Source: UBA4675 sp964601265 (GTDB lineage Bacteria > Bacillota > Clostridia > Christensenellales > Borkfalkiaceae). From it: a DNA stretch of 19,479 nucleotides. Below the pieces are notes generated by a model. That model saw nothing but the letters and a program-made list of their open reading frames with translations, ran no database searches and was not told where the DNA came from. Positions 15,000-19,479 of the stretch are shown one piece after another. The DNA lies in assembly GCA_964601265.1 (NCBI GenBank), contig CAZRMT010000026.1, forward strand, positions 1 through 19,479. The letters are read 5' to 3'. The position numbers and the translations under genes were made by a program. Each line of letters opens with the position of its first letter. Within the stretch, counting starts at the first letter, position 1.

Positions 15000-15383
15000 T
15001 TACTTAACGTCGAGAATAGCCGTAATGTGGCAAGTTCTCTTTAAAATTCTAAAGCCTCTGCCCTTGGACATAGGTTGCATTCTCTTTAAAGAAGGTCCCA
15101 TATCCGCATAACATTCTGCGATTTTAAGGTCGGCAACGTTCATACCGAAGTTGTGTTCGGCGTTAGCCGCAGCGCTTAAAATAACTTTCTTTACGGGTAA
15201 AGCTCCCGCTTTAGAACAATTCTCTAAAATAGCTACCGCAGTCTTTACGTCTTTTCCTCTTACCAAGTCGAGAACAACTCTTACTTTGTAGGGGGAAATT
15301 CTGACGTGTTTAGCGCAAGCTCTTGCTCTGTTGTCTTTCATTTCCTCAATTCTTTGAGTTTTTTTCTTCATATTACCAGCCAT
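15000..15383 (-). CDS. rplV: Ribosomal protein uL22 (L22)
   Basis: A 50S protein whose beta-hairpin lines the peptide exit tunnel near uL4. The core (AKHVRISPYKVRVVLDLVRG, SAAANAEHNFG) is standard. The start is the ATG at 15381-15383, eight bases after AAGGAGG and beyond the rpsS stop; an open frame into rpsS is not used. The 127-residue product has a Lys-rich N-terminal extension of about 16 residues. The hairpin tip reads LKRMQPMSKGRGFRILKRT (99-117), where E. coli and many others have PRA and GRA, so PRA is replaced by PMS. Confidence 0.97.
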   Translation of the reverse strand: MAGNMKKKTQRIEEMKDNRARACAKHVRISPYKVRVVLDLVRGKDVKTAVAILENCSKAGALPVKKVILSAAANAEHNFGMNVADLKIAECYADMGPSLKRMQPMSKGRGFRILKRTCHITAILDVK

Positions 15384-15396
15384 CGTAACTTCCTCC

Positions 15397-15675
15397 TTAC
15401 TTTGCACCGGTCGTCTTTGCGCCGACATGTCCCTTGAACGTTCTCGTGGGCGCAAATTCACCAAGTTTACAACCTACCATATCTTCCGTGATATATACGG
15501 AAACGTGCTTTCTTCCGTCGTAAACCGCAATAGTATGTCCAACCATATCGGGGAAAATCGTCGATGATCTGGACCAAGTCTTTAAAAGCGTTTTTTTGTT
15601 TTCTGCGTTTAAAGCCTCTACTCTTTTAAGAAGTCTTGCTTCTACATAAGGTCCTTTTTTAACACTTCTACTCAT
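15397..15675 (-). CDS. rpsS: Ribosomal protein uS19 (S19)
   Basis: A 30S head protein next to uS13 that contacts the A-site side of the 50S central protuberance. MSRSVKKGPYVEARLLKRVE, TWSRSSTIFPDMVGHTIAVY and the C-terminal GEFAPTRTFKGHVG identify it. Length is 92 residues. It lies 14 bases after rplB, in the usual rplB-rpsS-rplV order. Confidence 0.98.
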   Translation of the reverse strand: MSRSVKKGPYVEARLLKRVEALNAENKKTLLKTWSRSSTIFPDMVGHTIAVYDGRKHVSVYITEDMVGCKLGEFAPTRTFKGHVGAKTTGAK

Positions 15676-15689
15676 ATATTTCCTCCAGA

Positions 15690-16517
15690 TTAGTTAACTC
15701 TCTTGATAATAAACTTATCAGTCTTATTCTTTTTCTTTCTCGTCTTGTATCCGAGAGCAGGTTTACCCCAAGGCGTAACGGGTCCGCTTCTTCCGACGGG
15801 AGCCTTACCTTCACCGCCACCGTGCGGGTGATCGCAGGGGTTCATTACCGAACCTCTTACGGAAGGTCTGATACCCATATGTCTCGTTTTTCCCGCTTTA
15901 CCGATAGAAATGATTTCGTGTTCAACGTTACCCACTTGTCCGATAGTAGCTCTGCAAGCGAGCATAACGTATCTCATTTCTCCGCTGGGAAGCTTAATCG
16001 TTGCGAGATTTCCGTCTTTTGCCATAAGTTGCGCGCTTAATCCAGCGCTTCTTACGAGCTGAGCGCCCTTACCGGGTTGCAACTCGATGTTATGAACGTT
16101 GGTACCTACGGGAATGTCCTCTAATTTAAGGCAGTTACCTGCTTTAATATCGGCATTCTTTCCGCTTAAAACGGTATCGCCTACGTTAAGTCCTACGGGA
16201 GCAAGAATGTATTTCTTTTCGCCGTCCGCATAAACGAGCAATGCAATGTTTGCGGTTCTGTTAGGATCGTATTCGATAGTTTTTACGGTTGCGGGAATTC
16301 CGTCTTTATTTCTCTTGAAATCTATTATACGGTACTTTCTCTTGTTTCCACCGCCTTGATGTCTAACGGTGATTTTACCTTGAGCGTTTCTTCCCGCTTT
16401 ATGTCTTTGATCTTCGAGCAAAGATCTCTCGGGAGTCGTACTCGTTATCTCTTCGAACGTGCTTACCGACATTTGACGGCGAGCGTTAGAAGTAGGTTTA
16501 TATCTCTTGATACCCAT
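15690..16517 (-). CDS. rplB: Ribosomal protein uL2 (L2)
   Basis: A primary 23S rRNA binder required for subunit joining and peptidyl transferase activity. MGIKRYKPTSNARRQMS at the start, GGGNKRKYRIIDFKRNKDG, and the NPCDHPHGGGEGKAPVGR segment (226-243) are diagnostic. H230 corresponds to the essential H229 of E. coli. The C-terminus is highly basic. Length is 275 residues, normal. Confidence 0.98.
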   Translation of the reverse strand: MGIKRYKPTSNARRQMSVSTFEEITSTTPERSLLEDQRHKAGRNAQGKITVRHQGGGNKRKYRIIDFKRNKDGIPATVKTIEYDPNRTANIALLVYADGEKKYILAPVGLNVGDTVLSGKNADIKAGNCLKLEDIPVGTNVHNIELQPGKGAQLVRSAGLSAQLMAKDGNLATIKLPSGEMRYVMLACRATIGQVGNVEHEIISIGKAGKTRHMGIRPSVRGSVMNPCDHPHGGGEGKAPVGRSGPVTPWGKPALGYKTRKKKNKTDKFIIKRVN

Positions 16518-16535
16518 TGTATTTATCCTCCACTA

Positions 16536-16826
16536 TTAAGACAACGAATCGAAGAACTCGATGCTCTTGCTGTCTTTTTTAAGCTGTACGATAGCTTTTT
16601 TGTAATCGGAAGTATAGCCCTCGCTTCTCCCCATTCTTTTAAGCTTTCCGTGACAGTTAATCGTGTTGACGCTGTCAACCTTAACGCCGAAAATGCTTTC
16701 AATCGCTAAACGGATTTCCGTCTTGTTAGCGTCTTTAGCAACGACAAACGTATATTTTTTGTTTTCGATTCCGGCATAACTCTTTTCCGAAAGAATCGGT
16801 CTGATGATTATATCTCTTTCTCTCAT
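16536..16826 (-). CDS. rplW: Ribosomal protein uL23 (L23)
   Basis: A 50S tunnel-exit protein that docks trigger factor and the signal recognition particle. IIRPILSEKSYAGIENKKYTF at the N-terminus is the family signature (residues 7-27), followed by NKTEIRLAIESIFGVKVDSV and the extended basic loop KLKRMGRSEGYTSDYKKA. The 96-residue length is normal. Its ATG is two bases after the rplD stop, with GGAGAG as binding site at the end of rplD. Confidence 0.97.
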   Translation of the reverse strand: MRERDIIIRPILSEKSYAGIENKKYTFVVAKDANKTEIRLAIESIFGVKVDSVNTINCHGKLKRMGRSEGYTSDYKKAIVQLKKDSKSIEFFDSLS

Positions 16827-16828
16827 AA

Positions 16829-17452
16829 TTACTCTCCGTAGACCTCCTCTAAACTCTTAACGGTTACTACATCGAGAACGACCGCTTTGTTTTTAACAAC
16901 GTCGTAAGTATTTAATTGAGCCTTATCCATAGTGCTTACCTTTTGAAGGTTAGCCGCGGCTCTTCTTACTAAAGCGTTTTCCTCTCCCATAACCATAAGA
17001 ACGCTCTTGTCGAATTTCATAGCCTCGATAAAAGCTTTCATTTCTTTAGTTTTTCCGTTTTCTGCTTCGAATTTATCCACAACGAAAAGTTCGCCGTCGG
17101 CAATCTTTTTGGAAAGAGCCGAGAACAAAGCCGTTCTTCTTGCAACGATATTCATCTTTTTAGAGAAATCTCTGCTCTTGGGTGCAAAAACAACTCCGCC
17201 TTTCGTCCATTGAGGAGCTCTGGTACTTCCCTGACGAGCGTTACCCGTTCCCTTTTGTCTCCAAGGCTTTTTTCCGCCTCCGCGAACTTCGCTTCTCGTT
17301 AAAGTGCTTTTCGTTCCCTGTCTGTCGTTTGCAAGACGGGTTACGACCGCTTGATGAATTAACGGTTCGTTGTATTCGATTTCAAACAATGCGGACAATT
17401 CCATCGTACCGGTTTCTTGTCCTTTCATATTATATATTTTAATACTTGGCAT
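16829..17452 (-). CDS. rplD: Ribosomal protein uL4 (L4)
   Basis: A 50S protein with a long loop in the exit tunnel; in gammaproteobacteria it also represses the S10 operon through its leader. The tunnel loop is at about residues 58-90 (GGGKKPWRQKGTGNARQGS, PQWTKGGVVF). The globular domain has the family's RRTALFSALSKKI. Length is 207 residues. AAGGAG precedes the ATG. Because this window has a structured S10 leader with a terminator, uL4 is one candidate autoregulator, but that is inference. Confidence 0.98.
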   Translation of the reverse strand: MPSIKIYNMKGQETGTMELSALFEIEYNEPLIHQAVVTRLANDRQGTKSTLTRSEVRGGGKKPWRQKGTGNARQGSTRAPQWTKGGVVFAPKSRDFSKKMNIVARRTALFSALSKKIADGELFVVDKFEAENGKTKEMKAFIEAMKFDKSVLMVMGEENALVRRAAANLQKVSTMDKAQLNTYDVVKNKAVVLDVVTVKSLEEVYGE

Positions 17453-17463
17453 AGTCTTTCTCC

Positions 17464-18093
17464 TTATTTAACGCTTTCGCAAACGGTAATAATTCCGCCC
17501 TTGGCGCCGGGAATCGCTCCCTTTATCAAGAGAAGGTTTCTTTCAGTATCAACCTTAACCACTTCAAGGTTCTGAACGGTAACTCTCTCTGCTCCGTATT
17601 GTCCAGGCATGTGTTTATTCTTGAAAACTCTGGAAGGACTGGAGTTAGCACCCATAGAACCGACTTCTCTGTGTACGGGGCCTACACCGTGCGTTTCTTT
17701 AAGTCTTTGATTGTTCCATCTTTTAATTACGCCCGTAAATCCGTGACCTTTAGTCGTTCCCACAACGTCTACGTGGTCGCCCTTAGCGAAAACTTCGCAA
17801 GTAACGTTTTTGCCCACTTCGTATCCGTCCAAAGATTCAACTCTGAATTCTTTAAGAACTTTTTGGGGATTTACGCCCGCTTTTTTGAATTGTCCGAGTT
17901 CGGGCTTGTTAAGAGCCTTTTCGGAAACTTCGCCAAATCCGAGTTTTACTGCGGTATATCCGTCGCTGTCGACAGTCTTTAACTGAACGACGGGGCAAGG
18001 ACCGACCAAAACTACGGTTACCGGAATTACCTTTCCGTCAGATTCAAAAATCTGAGTCATTCCGATTTTCTTACCAATGATTGCTTTATTCAT
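17464..18093 (-). CDS. rplC: Ribosomal protein uL3 (L3)
   Basis: One of the first 50S assembly proteins; its central loop reaches the peptidyl transferase centre. NKAIIGKKIGMTQIF at the N-terminus, TKGHGFTGVIKRW, and GSMGANSSPSRVFKNKHMPG (145-164) identify it. The Gln that PrmB methylates in E. coli (Q150) is Ala149 here, as is common outside proteobacteria. Length is 209 residues. GGAGGT lies 11 bases before the ATG. The 39-base gap from rpsJ includes an A/T palindrome. Confidence 0.98.
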   Translation of the reverse strand: MNKAIIGKKIGMTQIFESDGKVIPVTVVLVGPCPVVQLKTVDSDGYTAVKLGFGEVSEKALNKPELGQFKKAGVNPQKVLKEFRVESLDGYEVGKNVTCEVFAKGDHVDVVGTTKGHGFTGVIKRWNNQRLKETHGVGPVHREVGSMGANSSPSRVFKNKHMPGQYGAERVTVQNLEVVKVDTERNLLLIKGAIPGAKGGIITVCESVK

Positions 18094-18132
18094 AGATAAA
18101 GTTCACCTCCGATTTTATTTTAAAAAATTTTT

Positions 18133-18432
18133 TTACAGTTTGATTTTTACGTCGACGCCTGCGGGAAGATGGATACTGTCCAAAATCTTTGCGTTGTTGG
18201 AATAAATGTCGATAAGTCTTTTGTGAGTTCTCATTTCGAACTGTTCTCTCGAATCTTTATATTTGTGGGGAGAACGAAGAATCGTAACAACTTCTTTTTC
18301 CGTGGGAAGCGGGATAGGTCCGCTTATTTTAGCGCCCGATTTTTTCATAGCTTCTACTATTCTGCTCGCCGCTTGGTCAACCATATTAGCGTCGTAAGCC
18401 GCTAATTTAATTCTGATTTTTTGTACTGCCAT
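18133..18432 (-). CDS. rpsJ: Ribosomal protein uS10 (S10, NusE)
   Basis: A 30S head protein that also acts as NusE, binding NusB and NusG in antitermination and transcription-translation coupling. KIRIKLAAYDANMVDQAA, GPIPLPTEKEVVTILRSPHK, DSREQFEMRTHKRLIDIY and HLPAGVDVKIKL are family motifs. At 99 residues it is three shorter than usual, the loss falling before HLPAGV. It is the first gene of the operon; GGAGG is nine bases upstream of the ATG, behind a leader of about 250 bases with an intrinsic terminator. Confidence 0.98.
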   Translation of the reverse strand: MAVQKIRIKLAAYDANMVDQAASRIVEAMKKSGAKISGPIPLPTEKEVVTILRSPHKYKDSREQFEMRTHKRLIDIYSNNAKILDSIHLPAGVDVKIKL

Positions 18433-18497
18433 TTTGTTTGCCTCCGTTTTATACTAACTTTTTGTAATACTGCCGTGTGTGTCGCACAATTTACATT

Positions 18498-18534
18498 AAA
18501 AAAATCATTCGCGCCGTGTTTTAAAAGCGAATGA
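18498..18534 (-). terminator. Intrinsic terminator inside the rpsJ leader (candidate attenuator)
   Basis: On the minus strand TCATTCGC (18527-18534) pairs perfectly with GCGAATGA (18505-18512) around a 14-base loop and is followed at once by seven T (18498-18504). It stands about 65 bases before the rpsJ ATG and about 150 after the predicted transcription start, so it must be read through for the operon to be expressed. Confidence 0.75.
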
Positions 18535-18546
18535 CTCCCATAACGA

Positions 18547-18562
18547 ATATGCGGTTAGTCGC
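18547..18562 (-). other. Leader motif shared with the 903-residue protein gene
   Basis: On the plus strand ATATGCGG and TTAGTCGC are directly adjacent here. Both 8-mers recur in the same order with a 6-base gap at 2765-2786, in the leader of the other large transcription unit. In this leader the motif overlaps the hairpin at 18533-18560, just upstream of the attenuator. Confidence 0.4.
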
Positions 18563-18603
18563 AAGAGTTTAACTCTCACAGTTGTCAACAAAAATTATCT
18601 CTT

Positions 18604-18643
18604 CCCTAGTAAAACGGCGTTTCCGGATAGTCGTTTTAGCGGG
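18604..18643 (-). repeat. First hairpin of the S10 leader
   Basis: TAAAACG (18632-18638) and CGTTTTA (18610-18616) form a perfect 7-bp stem around a 15-base loop. A small internal loop then separates it from a CCC/GGG clamp (18641-18643 with 18604-18606). No T-run follows. The internal loop next to a clamp is the kind of shape ribosomal proteins often bind, but the partner is unknown. Confidence 0.5.
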
Positions 18644-18688
18644 AAATTAAGTAACTTTTTGTCTCATCCCTATTAACACAGCCTAATT

Positions 18689-18717
18689 ATTCTAACATTT
18701 ACGCAAAACTTTGTCAA
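18689..18717 (-). promoter_or_regulatory. Main promoter of the S10-spc-alpha operon
   Basis: A near-consensus housekeeping promoter: TTGACA (18712-18717), a 17-base spacer, and TAGAAT (18689-18694). Transcription would begin near 18682. It is the only strong promoter I see for the 15-kb operon; no comparable site is apparent in the short gaps further down. Confidence 0.85.
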
Positions 18718-18765
18718 ACGATTTTTCCATATTTTTTATTATTTTTTTAAGATTTTTTTATACCG
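18718..18765 (-). promoter_or_regulatory. A/T-rich UP-like element upstream of the S10 promoter
   Basis: Directly upstream of the -35 lies nearly 50 bases made almost only of A and T, with phased A-runs on the minus strand. This fits an UP element bound by the alpha C-terminal domain, as at strong stable-RNA and ribosomal-protein promoters. The alpha subunit encoded in the same operon has a changed residue in its UP-contact surface. Confidence 0.55.
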
Positions 18766-18803
18766 CTTTATATTGTGTTTTTCGTTTTTCCCGACCACAA
18801 AAT

Positions 18804-18830
18804 TTGCGACGTTTTTACCAAACGTCGCAA
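18804..18830 (-). terminator. Terminator of the small membrane-protein gene
   Basis: A perfect 11-bp inverted repeat (TTGCGACGTTT / AAACGTCGCAA) closes a 5-base loop 21 bases after the stop of the TM2-like gene. On the minus strand the hairpin is followed by the short T-run ATTTTG. The plus-strand side is A-rich, so it works in the minus direction if at all. It separates that gene from the S10 promoter. Confidence 0.65.
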
Positions 18831-18851
18831 TAAAAAATAAAAAAACCAGCT

Positions 18852-19331
18852 TTAAGCATTTATAACGGTTGAAATTTTTTTAAAATTATACTCACAGGTT
18901 TTTTCCTTTATTACGCAAAGCTCCGCAATACCGACCGCTAAATTTATTAAAGTCAATAACATAAAAATTATTTTAAAAGACAAAAAATAATCGGATGCGT
19001 AAGCGGGAACGGCGCCACCTTTAAATAATGGCGAAAGCCAAGAGGAACATTTAACGAAAAAGCAAATTAAATTTATTATCGAAAGCAAAGTTAAAATCGC
19101 CCTGACAACGCCCGTTTTTATGTGTCCCAAAACGAATCCGGCAACCCCGAAACACCCCAAAAAAAGCGATAACTTCCACACTTTTTTCGGTTTTGCGAAC
19201 TTTAAGCTCGTAGCCTCGTTTAATTTCCGTTCGTCGGAATTTTCAAGCAATCCTCTCACGTTGTCCTTATCTCCTTCCGAAAACATTTCGTCGTAACGAA
19301 TCAAAAAGGCGTCGATATTTTCTTTTTGCAT
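18852..19331 (-). CDS. Small TM2-domain-like membrane protein
   Basis: A 159-residue protein with a charged N-terminal part (1-50) and three hydrophobic helices at about 51-70, 74-97 and 118-141. The segment 56-81 has the spacing of the TM2 domain (FLG-x-FG ... F-x-LG-x-x-x-TG), but the usual HRFY is replaced by GFV with no basic residue. This would make it a divergent TM2 protein; the role of that family in bacteria is not established. AAGGGGGG lies seven bases before the ATG. Its promoter holds an operator-like repeat in the spacer and faces an XRE-type regulator gene, so repression by that regulator is likely but inferred. It has its own terminator and is not part of the ribosomal operon. 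Confidence 0.8.
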   Translation of the reverse strand: MQKENIDAFLIRYDEMFSEGDKDNVRGLLENSDERKLNEATSLKFAKPKKVWKLSLFLGCFGVAGFVLGHIKTGVVRAILTLLSIINLICFFVKCSSWLSPLFKGGAVPAYASDYFLSFKIIFMLLTLINLAVGIAELCVIKEKTCEYNFKKISTVINA

Positions 19332-19361
19332 TAGTTTACCCCCCTTAAAACCGATGTTTTC

Positions 19362-19390
19362 ATTATATCCTACAAAACGTAGGAAGTCAA
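19362..19390 (-). promoter_or_regulatory. Promoter of the TM2-like gene
   Basis: TTGACT (19385-19390), a spacer of exactly 17 bases, and a perfect TATAAT (19362-19367). The start would fall near 19355, leaving about 24 bases before the ATG with its own AAGGGGGG site. The spacer is almost entirely the palindrome CCTAC-GTTTT-GTAGG, so a bound repressor would sit between -35 and -10. Confidence 0.85.
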
Positions 19391-19409
19391 CCGTTTTCCT
19401 ACGTTTTGT
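19369..19409. repeat. Operator-like inverted repeat between divergent genes
   Basis: ACAAAACGTAGGA (19372-19384) and its exact reverse complement TCCTACGTTTTGT (19397-19409) are 12 bases apart. The left copy is itself part of a palindrome (CCTAC-AAAAC-GTAGG, 19369-19383); the right copy keeps one GTAGG half and has a degenerate second half. Each copy lies just upstream of the -10 of one divergent gene. This is the typical layout of two operators for a dimeric helix-turn-helix regulator. Confidence 0.75.
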
Positions 19410-19417
19410 TATAGAAT
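19410..19417 (+). promoter_or_regulatory. Predicted -10 of the XRE-type regulator gene
   Basis: TATAGAAT (TAGAAT at 19412-19417) directly follows the right operator copy. No good -35 lies at the right spacing, so it would be a weaker promoter than the divergent one. The predicted start, near 19424, is almost at the ATG (19426), and no ribosome binding site is seen, so the mRNA may be leaderless. Confidence 0.45.
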
Positions 19418-19425
19418 ATGCTTAT

Positions 19426-19479
19426 ATGAAAAATAACGTTTTCGGAAAAAAACTAAAAGAATTACGCATAGAAAAGGGC
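19426..19479 (+). CDS. XRE-family helix-turn-helix regulator, N-terminal fragment
   Basis: Only the first 18 codons lie in the window (MKNNVFGKKLKELRIEKG). The pattern of an aromatic/Gly followed by K-x-L-K-E-L-R-x-E-K-G is the usual opening of XRE/Cro-cI type DNA-binding domains, where the first helix leads into the turn. It is divergent from the TM2-like gene and shares a control region with two operator-like repeats, which supports a local regulator that controls both itself and the neighbour. There is no Shine-Dalgarno sequence. The rest, including any sensor domain, is outside the window. Confidence 0.7.
   Translation, partial: MKNNVFGKKLKELRIEKG

Larger units (their letters stand above)
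18433..18682 (-). ncRNA. Structured 5' leader of the S10 operon (candidate attenuator RNA)
   Basis: From the predicted start near 18682 to the rpsJ ATG the RNA is about 250 bases with no convincing coding frame. In transcript order I see a hairpin at 18604-18643 (7-bp TAAAACG/CGTTTTA stem extended by CCC/GGG), a small palindrome at 18564-18576 (AGAGTT/AACTCT), and a hairpin at 18533-18560 (GACT/AGTC, CC/GG, CATA/TATG). The terminator stem at 18505-18534 comes last. The last two overlap by two bases and so partly compete. Cis control of the superoperon is inferred from this layout. Confidence 0.6.

Noticed and set aside
15384..15464. Longer N-terminus for rplV reaching into rpsS
   Set aside because: The extra codons overlap the conserved end of rpsS. 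AAGGAGG and the family start point support the ATG at 15381-15383.
17599..17982. 127-codon open frame on the plus strand opposite rplC
   Set aside because: Fully antisense to a conserved ribosomal gene, with no promoter or ribosome binding site.
18115..18135. A/T palindrome between rpsJ and rplC as a terminator
   Set aside because: The stem would be only A-U pairs with no GC core, and terminating here would cut off the operon after its first gene.

Overview
The window holds a complete S10-spc-alpha ribosomal superoperon, all on the minus strand, with short accessory regions at both ends. The 31 genes run rpsJ-rplC-rplD-rplW-rplB-rpsS-rplV-rpsC-rplP-rpmC-rpsQ, then rplN-rplX-rplE-rpsN-rpsH-rplF-rplR-rpsE-rpmD-rplO-secY, then adk-map-infA-rpmJ-rpsM-rpsK-rpsD-rpoA-rplQ. 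Several features point to a low-GC Gram-positive of the Clostridia type (Bacillota), probably an uncultured lineage: adk, map and infA inside the operon, rpsD between rpsK and rpoA, strong AGGAGG ribosome binding sites, a short zinc-type uS14, and an L16 that begins MLMPKRVK. I cannot place it more precisely from sequence alone.

Layout from right to left, which is the direction of transcription for nearly everything. At the right edge (19332-19479) two genes diverge. One is the first 18 codons of an XRE-type helix-turn-helix regulator on the plus strand. The other is a small TM2-like membrane protein on the minus strand. Between them, a 13-bp inverted repeat puts the same putative operator in the spacer of the membrane-protein promoter and just upstream of the -10 of the regulator. 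After a hairpin terminator (18804-18830) comes the S10 operon promoter: TTGACA, 17 nt, TAGAAT, behind an A/T-rich UP-like tract. It is followed by a structured leader of about 250 nt that contains an intrinsic terminator (18498-18534) before rpsJ, so the whole superoperon may be attenuated. The operon then runs without a large gap to rplQ and a strong terminator at 3021-3049. A separate promoter (2834-2862) drives the last gene, a 903-residue exported membrane protein that I recognise only in parts.

The operon supplies much of both ribosomal subunits (uS10 to bL17), the protein-export channel SecY, adenylate kinase, methionine aminopeptidase, initiation factor IF-1 and the RNA polymerase alpha subunit. 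Genes overlap or sit a few bases apart, which suggests translational coupling. Departures from the textbook proteins include a long Lys/Thr-rich tail on uL24, an N-terminal extension on uL5, two insertions in bL17, a His in place of a conserved Asn in the alpha C-terminal domain, and a TTG start for infA.

The best candidates for undescribed biology are the S10 leader attenuator, the 8+8-base motif shared by the S10 leader and the leader of the 903-residue gene, the divergent XRE/TM2-like control region, and the 903-residue protein itself. In that protein an InlB-type repeat and a duplicated helical module are predicted to lie on the cytoplasmic side of the membrane. I saw no tRNA, rRNA, insertion sequence or CRISPR array.
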